Shown piece after piece: positions 1 to 6,308 of a stretch of 6,883 nt of DNA. Source of the DNA: an uncultured bacterium. Lineage in GTDB: Bacteria; Cyanobacteriota; Vampirovibrionia; Gastranaerophilales; Gastranaerophilaceae. The stretch is from positions 1 to 6,883 of the forward strand of contig USOK01000085.1 of assembly GCA_900556295.1 (NCBI GenBank). Reading direction: 5' to 3'. The position numbers were made by a program, and so were the translations under genes. Position 1 is the first letter of the stretch. Each line of letters opens with the position of its first letter. The notes below the pieces were generated by a model. That model was given only the letters and a program-made list of their open reading frames with translations, ran no database searches and was not told the origin of the DNA.

Positions 1-1250
1 TTATCGGGTCTTCTGACAAACCAATAAAAATTAACGGGCAGGATATTCCGTTACATGCAACAGGGGCTTTTGCTTATGTTGTAAAACTTGAAAATGGTTC
101 AAATACTTTTACGTTACAGACGGATGATGATAGACAAATTTTTGTTATCAATAAACCTGTAATAAAATCCGAGTGTAATTTGCCGTTGCAATTTTTTAAA
201 TATCCTGAAAAAAAATCGGTTTATGTGACAACAGAAGGTGCTCCTTTGCGTTCAACACCTGTCGATGCTGGAATTAATAGGATGGCGCATTTGCAAAGAA
301 ATATTGTATTGCAAATAGATGGTGAAAAAGGAGGTTTTTATAGAGTTTTACTTGGAGAAAAACAATATGGTTGGATTGGAAAAACTAATGTAAAACATTT
401 TTTTGATTATGAGGTTACTCCGGCAACAATGTCCGGTTATGACTACGTTGATGAAGAAGATTGTTTTAAGTTTATTTTTCATTTAGATAAGCGTGTTCCT
501 TTTGAAATTGTGGAAGGAGATCCCCTTTTAATCAAATTTTATAATGTAAAAGACAATCCGGAGAATGTTTATACAATGGATTTGCCTATTAAAGAAATGA
601 CAAATGGAAAGACCCTTCTTGGTTACGGTGGAGAATATCAAGGAAATGATTTTGTCTTAAAAATAAGAAAGCCGATTTGCCAAAACCAAAGGAAGCCTTT
701 ACATAATATAAAAATTGCTATCGATGCCGGTCACGGAGGTAATGAATTTGGTGCAATCGGATGTCTTGGCGATAAGGAAAAAGATATAAATTTAGCAATA
801 GCTCAATATTTAGAAATTGATTTGAAAAAACGTGGTGCAAAAGTTGTAATGACTCGTGAAGACGATTCTTACGTCGGTTTAAATCAACGGGTAGATATTG
901 CGAATGCCGAAGGTGCTGTAATTTTTATTAGTATTCATTGTAATGCATTGCCAGATGGAGCTGACCCTAATAAAAACAGCGGAATAAGTATTTATTACTA
1001 CTATCCACAGGCAAAATCGTTAGCAGATAAAATTCTTGACACAGTTGTTAGTGATTTAGGTGTTAATAATGATAAAGTAAGGCAAGGTAGTCTTGCAGTT
1101 GTGCGTAATACAAATGCTTTGAGTCTTTTAATTGAAACTTCATATTTGATTAATCCGGCAGATAATGCGAATTTGATAAATATAGATTTCCAAAAACAAT
1201 ATGCTCAGGCAATTGCGGATGCTTTAGAAAAATATTTTAGAGAATATTGA
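1..1250 (+). CDS. N-acetylmuramoyl-L-alanine amidase (Amidase_3), 5'-truncated by the window
   Basis: This is a zinc-dependent cell-wall amidase that cleaves the bond between N-acetylmuramic acid and L-alanine of peptidoglycan, presumably outside the membrane. The frame is open from base 3 to the TGA at 1248-1250 (415 codons), so the gene starts upstream; a TTG at 180 is not a credible start because recognisable sequence precedes it. Numbering from base 3: residues 1-55 resemble a bacterial Ig-like fold (IGSSDKPIKINGQ, then GAFAYVVKLENGSNTFTL); about 71-132 look like an SH3-like domain (APLRSTP, YGWIGK); about 136-225 form a beta-rich AMIN-like region (weak call); 237-413 are the catalytic domain. 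Expected zinc ligands are H244 (IDAGHGG), E259 (GDKEKDINL) and H312 (SIHCNA), with catalytic E378 (LLIETSYLINP). All key residues are present. The signal peptide would lie outside the window. The catalytic call is firm; the accessory-domain names are inferences from pattern. Confidence 0.93.
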   Translation, partial: IGSSDKPIKINGQDIPLHATGAFAYVVKLENGSNTFTLQTDDDRQIFVINKPVIKSECNLPLQFFKYPEKKSVYVTTEGAPLRSTPVDAGINRMAHLQRNIVLQIDGEKGGFYRVLLGEKQYGWIGKTNVKHFFDYEVTPATMSGYDYVDEEDCFKFIFHLDKRVPFEIVEGDPLLIKFYNVKDNPENVYTMDLPIKEMTNGKTLLGYGGEYQGNDFVLKIRKPICQNQRKPLHNIKIAIDAGHGGNEFGAIGCLGDKEKDINLAIAQYLEIDLKKRGAKVVMTREDDSYVGLNQRVDIANAEGAVIFISIHCNALPDGADPNKNSGISIYYYYPQAKSLADKILDTVVSDLGVNNDKVRQGSLAVVRNTNALSLLIETSYLINPADNANLINIDFQKQYAQAIADALEKYFREY

Positions 1251-1263
1251 TTAATAAAACAAC

Positions 1264-1298
1264 AAAAACGAAGTGATTTGAATTCACTTCGTTTTTTG
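1264..1298. terminator. Bidirectional intrinsic terminator between convergent genes
   Basis: A 13-bp perfect stem (1264-1276 AAAAACGAAGTGA with 1284-1296 TCACTTCGTTTTT) closes a 7-nt loop. It carries a T run on the plus-strand 3' side (1292-1297) and an A run at 1264-1268 that becomes a T run on the minus strand. It lies 13 nt after the amidase stop and about 25 nt after the aminopeptidase stop, so it can end transcription from both sides. Confidence 0.9.
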
Positions 1299-1323
1299 TT
1301 ACTTTATAGTTAGAGTTTTAGTG

Positions 1324-2721
1324 TTATTTTGTAATGTAGCTCAAAAGAGTTCTTACTCCGGCTCCTGTAGAACCTGCGATGAATTCCTTTTGAGGTTTTT
1401 CGATGTATGCAGTACCTGCAATGTCGATGTGTGCCCATTTTGTATCTTTTACAAATTCTTGCAAAAATACTCCGGCAATTGAAGCTCCACCCATTCTTGT
1501 ACCAGTGTTTTTCATGTCCGCAATGTCAGATTTAAGGCTGTCAAAATATTCTCTGTCCATAGGTAATTTCCAAAGTTTTTCTCCTGTCTCTTTACCTGTT
1601 TCAATTAATCTTTCGATAAGTTCATCATCATTCCCCATAATTCCAGAAATGTGAGAGCCTAGTGCAACAACGCAAGCTCCTGTTAGTGTCGCAATATCTA
1701 TTACTTCGTCAACATTTAATTCACAAGCATAACATAAAGCATCAGCAAGAGTTAATCTTCCCTCTGCATCAGTGTTGTCTACTTCAATTGTTTTACCGTT
1801 TTTAGCAGTTAAAATGTCGCCAGGTTTATAAGAAGAACCTGATGGCATGTTTTCACAAGCAGCAATTAAGCCGTGAACTTCTATATCTGGTTGGAGTTTT
1901 GCTAAAGCTTTCATTACGCCAAGAATGCAACTAGCGCCAGACATATCATCTTTCATTGTAAGCATAGAAGATGCTGGTTTAATGTCCAAACCACCAGAAT
2001 CAAAGCAAATTCCTTTACCAATTAATGCAATTTTCTTTTTGACATTTTTACCTGTATATTTCATATGGATGAATTCAGGAGGGTTAACACTGCCTTGTCC
2101 AACGGCAAGATATGCACCCATACCCATTCTTGCGATTTCTTCTTTATTAAATACTTTTGTTTCAATGCCTTCAAGTTTAGATGCGATTTGTGCAAGTTTT
2201 TGAGGAGTAGCTATTTGTGCTGGAGTGTTGGCTAAATCTCTTGTGAAATTCATAGCTTCTCCAAAAATAATTCCTTCTTCAACAGTTTCTTGTGAAAAGT
2301 TTGCAAAAGTAATTTCATCTAAGTGATGAGCTTTTTCAGATTTGTATTTGTCATACGCATAATCTGCAGTCATAGCCCCAATTACTGCAGATTTGCCATA
2401 GTCAGCGTTAATGTCAAAATCAAATATTGCTTTTTTTGCTTTAATTTGTTGTAGTTTTTTTACTGCTTTTGCGACAGCTTCTCTCATTTTGTTATGGTCA
2501 AATTCTTCTTTTTTACCAAATCCGATAATTAAAACTTTATCAGCTGGAATTTGTCCTAAAGTGTGGATCAAATAAGTGTGTCCAAATTTGCCTTCAAAAT
2601 TGTCTTTTTCGATTGCATAGGTATTAGCAAGCTCAACAGAAGTCTTTTCTCCCTCAAATTGGTTCACAACTAAAACTTCTGTAGGAGTTGATTTTACATC
2701 TTGTGAAACTTTAATTTCCAT
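1324..2721 (-). CDS. pepA: Leucyl aminopeptidase, M17 family (cytosol aminopeptidase)
   Basis: This is a cytoplasmic two-metal exopeptidase that removes N-terminal residues, often leucine, from peptides; M17 enzymes work as hexamers in peptide and glutathione-conjugate turnover. It has 465 residues, somewhat shorter than the roughly 500 of E. coli PepA, mostly in the variable N-terminal macrodomain-like region (about 1-155). The catalytic domain (about 160-465) holds the full active site: K236 and D241 (GKGICFDSGG), K248 (LDIKPA), D259 (MKDDMSGA), and D318, E320 and R322 in the family signature NTDAEGRL. These match the E. coli metal ligands K270, D275, D293, D353, E355 and catalytic K282 and R357. 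The ATG is supported by AAGGAG (complement of 2730-2735) 8 nt upstream. It is transcribed alone from its own promoter, convergent with the amidase and divergent from rny. Some M17 proteins also bind DNA; nothing here shows that. Confidence 0.97.
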   Translation of the reverse strand: MEIKVSQDVKSTPTEVLVVNQFEGEKTSVELANTYAIEKDNFEGKFGHTYLIHTLGQIPADKVLIIGFGKKEEFDHNKMREAVAKAVKKLQQIKAKKAIFDFDINADYGKSAVIGAMTADYAYDKYKSEKAHHLDEITFANFSQETVEEGIIFGEAMNFTRDLANTPAQIATPQKLAQIASKLEGIETKVFNKEEIARMGMGAYLAVGQGSVNPPEFIHMKYTGKNVKKKIALIGKGICFDSGGLDIKPASSMLTMKDDMSGASCILGVMKALAKLQPDIEVHGLIAACENMPSGSSYKPGDILTAKNGKTIEVDNTDAEGRLTLADALCYACELNVDEVIDIATLTGACVVALGSHISGIMGNDDELIERLIETGKETGEKLWKLPMDREYFDSLKSDIADMKNTGTRMGGASIAGVFLQEFVKDTKWAHIDIAGTAYIEKPQKEFIAGSTGAGVRTLLSYITK

Positions 2722-2747
2722 ATTTCTCTCTCCTTTTCACTATAGAA

Positions 2748-2776
2748 AGTATATCACTTTTCCTGTTTTTTGTAAA
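2748..2776 (-). promoter_or_regulatory. Sigma70-type promoter for the aminopeptidase gene
   Basis: Reading the minus strand, TTTACA (complement of 2771-2776) is followed after exactly 17 nt by TATACT (complement of 2748-2753). This is close to the housekeeping consensus. The expected transcript start lies near 2741, giving a short leader of about 20 nt that contains the AAGGAG ribosome binding site. No operator-like repeat is obvious around it. Confidence 0.75.
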
Positions 2777-2839
2777 TTGGTATATATGTATCATTTTTTA
2801 AATATCTACTATACAAAAATGCATAATTATGTTAAGATA

Positions 2840-2866
2840 TTGACAGATGTAGTAGGTAAATATTTT
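2840..2866 (+). promoter_or_regulatory. Candidate promoter for the rny operon (weak)
   Basis: TTGACA at 2840-2845 is a perfect -35 hexamer, but the best partner at a usual distance is only TATTTT at 2861-2866 with a short 15-nt spacer. Other AT-rich -10-like strings lie nearby, such as TAAAAT at 2883-2888. The operon needs a promoter in this divergent gap, since the gene on the other side is transcribed away. The exact site is uncertain. Confidence 0.3.
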
Positions 2867-2914
2867 TTGGAAATATATGCGATAAAATCAAGTTAATTAA
2901 TAAATAATTTGTGA

Positions 2915-2937
2915 CCCGATAGGATATATGTATCGGG
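2915..2937 (+). promoter_or_regulatory. Hairpin in the presumed rny leader
   Basis: CCCGATA (2915-2921) and TATCGGG (2931-2937) form a perfect 7-bp inverted repeat around a 9-nt AT-rich loop, ending 48 nt before the rny start codon. It is GC-richer than its surroundings. No T run follows, so it is not an ordinary terminator. It could be a leader RNA hairpin or a protein-binding palindrome; the sequence does not decide which. Confidence 0.45.
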
Positions 2938-2985
2938 CATTGCGTGTATTATTAAAAAATAGAAAAGGATAAGGTATAAAACTTT

Positions 2986-4506
2986 ATGGACTTTTTATTG
3001 ATTATTGCGGTTATTGCAGTAATAGCTCTAATCGCCGTGCTGTTTGTCCAACATAGCAAAACTAAATCCGTTCTTTTGTCTGTTGAAAAAGATAGACAAG
3101 CGTTGGAAGAGAAAGAGAAATTACTTTTGAAGGAAGCTCGTATCAAAGCTATTGAAGAACTTCAAGATGACAGAGAAAAGCTTAACGAAGAAGAAAGAGA
3201 AAGGCGCCAAGAACTCGCAAGACAGGAACAAAAGCTAGCAAAACGTGAAGACATGCTTGAAGATAAAATTCAAGAATACACTGAAAAAGATTTGCAAGCA
3301 CAAAGAAAAATAGATGAACTTCTTGAAAAAGAGGATTATTTGGCAGAAATAGTACAAAAACAAACAACTGAATTGGAAAGAATTTCCGGCATGTCTGCAG
3401 AAGATGCAAAAACAATGCTTTTAGACCAATTGAAACATGATTTGGCGCAAGAACAAATGCAATTGGTTCGTGAAAATGAAGCGAAAATTAAAGAAACATC
3501 TTTGGAAAAAGCAAAAGAAATCCTTTCAACAACAATGCAAAGATGTATGATTGAACAAGTTGTTGAAACAACTGTTTCAGTTGTTGCCTTGCCAAATGAC
3601 GAAATGAAAGGGCGTATAATCGGCCGTGAAGGGCGTAATATTAGGGCTTTAGAAACATTAACCGGTGTTGATTTAATCATTGACGATACTCCGGAAGCTG
3701 TTGTATTATCAAGCTTTGACCCTGTAAGACGTGAGATTGCAAAACTTGCATTGGAAAAACTTATTGTAGACGGTCGTATTCACCCGGTGCGTATCGAAGA
3801 AATGGTTGAAAAAGCTCAAGAAGAAATTGATAAAAAAATCTGGGAAGAAGGCGAAAATGCAGCTCTTGAAATGGGCGTTATGGGCTTAAATAAAGAACTT
3901 ATCAAAACCCTTGGACGTCTTTATTATAGAACAAGTTATGGTCAAAATGTTTTGAAACATTCTCTTGAAGTTGGGCATATCGCTGGTATGCTGGCAGCTG
4001 AAATTGGAGCTAATGAAAAGATTGCAAAACGTGCAGGACTTTTACATGATATTGGGAAAGCAGTTGACCAAACACAAGAAGGAACTCATATTCAACTAGG
4101 TGTTGAACTTGCTTTAAGATATGGTGAAAGACCAGAAGTTATCCATGCAATTGAAGCTCACCACGATGATGTTGTCGCAAATACAATTGAGGCGGTTCTT
4201 GTAAAAGTTGCAGATGCAATTTCCGCTGGTAGACCTGGTGCAAGGCGTGATACTTTAGAAATTTATATCAAACGTTTGCAAAAAATTGAAGAAATTGTAA
4301 ATAGTTTTGAGGGCATTAAACAATCTTTTGCGGTTCAAGCAGGTCGTGAGGTTAGAATTATTGTTGAATCAGAGAAATTTGATGATTTAGCATCTCAAAA
4401 ACTGGCAAGAGATGTTGCAAAACGTATTGAAACAGAACTTGATTACCCTGGACAAATCAGAGTAACTGTTGTTCGAGAATTCCGTACAACGGAGATAGCA
4501 AAATAA
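2986..4506 (+). CDS. rny: Ribonuclease Y
   Basis: RNase Y is a membrane-anchored endoribonuclease that starts mRNA decay and processing, often acting as the hub of an RNA-degrading complex. The 506-residue length is near the family norm (B. subtilis 520). Domain order is canonical: one N-terminal membrane helix (about 3-21); a long charged coiled coil rich in Glu, Lys and Gln (about 30-190); a KH RNA-binding domain (about 195-260) with the GRIIGREGRNIR loop at 209-220; and an HD metal-dependent catalytic domain with H325, the HD pair H354-D355 (GLLHDIGKAVD) and D410 (VADAISAGRPGAR). The C-terminus (YPGQIRVTVVREFR) is typical. The ATG is preceded by purine-rich AAAAGGATAAGG (2963-2974), with about 11 nt between its last AAGG and the start. 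It is the first gene of a plus-strand operon, with ymdB next as in many Firmicutes. No missing catalytic residue or frameshift is seen. Confidence 0.98.
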   Translation: MDFLLIIAVIAVIALIAVLFVQHSKTKSVLLSVEKDRQALEEKEKLLLKEARIKAIEELQDDREKLNEEERERRQELARQEQKLAKREDMLEDKIQEYTEKDLQAQRKIDELLEKEDYLAEIVQKQTTELERISGMSAEDAKTMLLDQLKHDLAQEQMQLVRENEAKIKETSLEKAKEILSTTMQRCMIEQVVETTVSVVALPNDEMKGRIIGREGRNIRALETLTGVDLIIDDTPEAVVLSSFDPVRREIAKLALEKLIVDGRIHPVRIEEMVEKAQEEIDKKIWEEGENAALEMGVMGLNKELIKTLGRLYYRTSYGQNVLKHSLEVGHIAGMLAAEIGANEKIAKRAGLLHDIGKAVDQTQEGTHIQLGVELALRYGERPEVIHAIEAHHDDVVANTIEAVLVKVADAISAGRPGARRDTLEIYIKRLQKIEEIVNSFEGIKQSFAVQAGREVRIIVESEKFDDLASQKLARDVAKRIETELDYPGQIRVTVVREFRTTEIAK

Positions 4507-4571
4507 GTGAAAAGTGAGAAGTGAATAGTGAAAAGTCGAGGACTACTCACTATTCACGATTCTCATCTCAC
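4507..4571. repeat. Intercistronic palindromic element built of 7-nt units
   Basis: The element starts at the base after the rny TAA and ends just before the ymdB ribosome binding site. The left arm repeats NNAGTGA with a 7-nt period (AAAGTGA, GAAGTGA, ATAGTGA, then a degenerate AAAGTCG); the first unit, TAAGTGA, includes the stop codon. The right arm has the complementary TCAC-type period. An 11-bp perfect stem (4521-4531 GTGAATAGTGA with 4547-4557) is extended inward by AGTC/GACT around a GAG loop and outward by AAGAGT-type pairing with a 2-nt bulge, then GTGA/TCAC at the ends. There is no T run after it. It resembles dispersed intergenic heptad repeats or REP/MITE-like elements; whether it recurs in this genome cannot be seen here. 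Confidence 0.8.
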
Positions 4572-4577
4572 AGAGGA
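4572..4577 (+). promoter_or_regulatory. Ribosome binding site of the ymdB-like gene
   Basis: AGAGGA lies 6 nt before the ATG at 4584 and directly abuts the upstream hairpin element. It fixes the start choice. Folding of the hairpin would leave this site single-stranded but very close to the stem base. Confidence 0.7.
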
Positions 4578-4583
4578 TAGATA

Positions 4584-5456
4584 ATGTTTGGTGATAATAA
4601 AACAATAAAAATTTTATTTTTTGGTGATTTGGTTGGCAGACCGGGGAGATTTGCTCTTAGGGATTATTTGTCTAAAAATGTTACAAATGATAAACAATTT
4701 ATTATTGCAAATGTTGAAAATGCTTCACATGGCTTTGGTTTAACAGAAAAGAATTATAATGAAATATCCGAATATGGAATTGACTGTATGACTTCAGGGA
4801 ACCATATTTGGGATAAAAAAGAAATATTTAACTACATCGATAGGGCAGACAAACTTGTTCGCCCGATCAATTATCCTAATGGAACAGCCGGTTGCGGAAG
4901 CCGGATTTTTGAACTTCCGAATGATATTAAAATAGGTGTTATAAATGTGTTAGGTCGAGTGTTTATGGCGCCTGTTGATTCTCAGTGGACTGTTGTAAAA
5001 GCTGAAATTGAACGCATAAAGGAGATTACAGTAGTAGATGAATTAATAGAAAAAATAAAATCAGAGGTAGATTTTTTTGTGGTAGATTTCCATGCAGAAG
5101 CTACTGCTGAAAAGATTTGTTTTGCGAAATTCTGTGCAGAATTAGGCGTAAGTGCTTTCTTCGGGACTCATACACATGTACAGACTGCAGATGAGCAGAT
5201 TCTTGATGGTATGGGGTATATTACCGATGCCGGTTTTTGTGGTACTAAAGATAGTGTAATTGGTATGGAATATAAAACCTCTTTAAATCGTTTTACAACA
5301 GTTGTTCCTGAACGTTATGATGTAGCTGACGGTAATGTCGTCCAAATTAATGCTGTTGAGGTTGAAATAGATACGACAAGCGGGCATACTGTAGCTATAA
5401 GAAGAATTTTTTGTTACGTAGATAAAGAGAAAAAGGAAGAGGAAAATGAAAAGTGA
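4584..5456 (+). CDS. ymdB: YmdB-family metallophosphoesterase (TIGR00282 type)
   Basis: B. subtilis YmdB is a cytoplasmic dinuclear-metal phosphodiesterase that hydrolyses 2',3'- and 3',5'-cyclic nucleotides and affects RNA levels and the biofilm/motility choice. All expected metal and catalytic residues are present: D15 (FFGDLVGRPG), E45 and N46 (ANVENASHG), N73 and H74 (TSGNHIWD), H170 (DFHAEAT), H196 and H198 (GTHTHVQTAD). The protein has 290 residues against about 264 in B. subtilis. From remembered B. subtilis positions (H68, H150), the extra length includes about 14 residues between N73-H74 and H170, in a Lys/Glu-rich stretch near 139-160, plus a charged C-terminal tail (EKKEEENEK). It sits between rny and a PHP gene whose start overlaps its end by 11 nt. 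Family membership is firm; the in vivo substrate and any regulatory role are inferred. Confidence 0.95.
   Translation: MFGDNKTIKILFFGDLVGRPGRFALRDYLSKNVTNDKQFIIANVENASHGFGLTEKNYNEISEYGIDCMTSGNHIWDKKEIFNYIDRADKLVRPINYPNGTAGCGSRIFELPNDIKIGVINVLGRVFMAPVDSQWTVVKAEIERIKEITVVDELIEKIKSEVDFFVVDFHAEATAEKICFAKFCAELGVSAFFGTHTHVQTADEQILDGMGYITDAGFCGTKDSVIGMEYKTSLNRFTTVVPERYDVADGNVVQINAVEVEIDTTSGHTVAIRRIFCYVDKEKKEEENEK
5433..5442 (+). promoter_or_regulatory. Ribosome binding site of the PHP gene inside the ymdB 3' end
   Basis: AAGGAAGAGG contains AAGGA ending 8 nt before the ATG at 5446. It lies wholly inside the codons for the Lys/Glu-rich tail of the YmdB-like protein. This supports the 5446 start and translational coupling. 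Confidence 0.7.
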
Positions 5457-6300
5457 TTTGCACATTCACACCCTTTATTCGGACGGTGTATTTTCGCCCG
5501 AAAAGATTGTCGATACTGCCATTGACGTCGGCTTGCAAGTTATAGCTTTGACTGATCACGATAATGTTTTGTCATATCCCGTCGCAAAAGATTATTTGAA
5601 AAAGACCGGCAGAGAAAATAAATTGGAGATTATTCAAGGTATTGAAGTTAATACTTTGTATAAAAATTATGAGGTTCATATTTTGGGATACTTCATGAAT
5701 GTAAATGATAATGATTTTCAAAATATGTTGAAAGCTCAACAACAGGCTCGTGTTGAACAAACGAATAAAATTATTGACTTGTTGGCTAAAAAGGAAGGAA
5801 TTCGTATAAAATTTGATGATATAAAAAAACAAGTTGCGCAAGGGGGAAGTATTGGACGTCCGCATATTGCGAAAGCGATTACAAATGCAGGTGGAACATC
5901 AAGTGTTATTGAGGCTTATGCAAAATATATTCACGACGATTCTCCTGTTTATGTTCAGAGAAAAACTGTTACCCCACAAGATGCTGTTGAAATCATATAC
6001 GATGCAGGCGGAATTCCTGTTATTGCACATCCTCACGATTTAGATATTGCCGAAGAGTTGATTAAAGAGCTTATGCAATATGGATTACGAGGAATTGAGG
6101 CATATCACAGAAAGCATTCACCAGCTTGTGTTGAATATTTTTCATCAATGGCGGAAGAGCTTGGTTTGATTGTAACAGGCGGATCTGATTTTCACGCTCC
6201 GAATATTATGAACGGACAGATTGTTTTGGGTAAAAACTTTGTACCTGAATGGGTTTACGAAAAGTTAATTGCTGAGAAAAAACGAATCGATATGGCATAA
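5446..6300 (+). CDS. PHP-domain phosphoesterase, TrpH/YciV (RNase AM) type
   Basis: This is a predicted cytoplasmic trinuclear-metal PHP enzyme. Characterised relatives (E. coli YciV/RNase AM, a Chromobacterium homologue) dephosphorylate 3',5'-nucleoside bisphosphates such as pAp and digest short RNA 5' to 3'. The 284-residue length fits the family. PHP motifs are in order: DLHIHTLYSDG with H6, H8 and D13; TDHD (36-39); GIEVN with E67; H78 (EVHILGY); GRPHIAKA with R138 and H140 in the inserted domain typical of this subfamily; AHPH (194-197); IEAYHRKHS (217-225); and GGSDFH (245-250) with D248 and H250. The ATG overlaps the ymdB stop by 11 nt, so the two are probably translationally coupled. 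Being with RNase Y suggests a role in clearing short RNA or pAp, which is inference. A polymerase/histidinol-phosphatase PHP function is less likely given the AHPH and GRPHIAKA patterns. Confidence 0.92.
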   Translation: MKSDLHIHTLYSDGVFSPEKIVDTAIDVGLQVIALTDHDNVLSYPVAKDYLKKTGRENKLEIIQGIEVNTLYKNYEVHILGYFMNVNDNDFQNMLKAQQQARVEQTNKIIDLLAKKEGIRIKFDDIKKQVAQGGSIGRPHIAKAITNAGGTSSVIEAYAKYIHDDSPVYVQRKTVTPQDAVEIIYDAGGIPVIAHPHDLDIAEELIKELMQYGLRGIEAYHRKHSPACVEYFSSMAEELGLIVTGGSDFHAPNIMNGQIVLGKNFVPEWVYEKLIAEKKRIDMA

Positions 6301-6306
6301 GAGGTG
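6299..6306 (+). promoter_or_regulatory. Ribosome binding site overlapping the PHP stop codon
   Basis: AAGAGGTG complements the 16S 3' end well and shares two bases with the TAA at 6298-6300. It is only a few bases from the ATG at 6309, which supports that start and close coupling to the PHP gene. Confidence 0.6.
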
Positions 6307-6308
6307 TT

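Noticed and set aside
180..182. TTG as the start of the amidase gene
   Set aside because: The frame stays open to the window edge and residues before it have an Ig-like pattern; no ribosome binding site precedes it.
1403..2203. Plus-strand ORFs opposite the aminopeptidase (1403-1654 and 1925-2203)
   Set aside because: They are antisense to conserved active-site codons of the M17 enzyme and have no convincing ribosome binding site or family pattern.
2952..3680. Minus-strand ORFs opposite rny (2952-3146, 3182-3415, 3336-3680)
   Set aside because: They mirror the membrane helix, the repetitive Glu/Lys coiled-coil codons and the KH region, which give long low-complexity antisense frames by chance.
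4507..4571. Intrinsic terminator between rny and ymdB
   Set aside because: The hairpin is strong but is followed by AGAGGATAG, not a T run; the next gene also has no separate promoter that I can see.
4507..4571. CRISPR array
   Set aside because: The repeated units are contiguous 7-nt blocks without spacers of constant length, and no cas genes are present.
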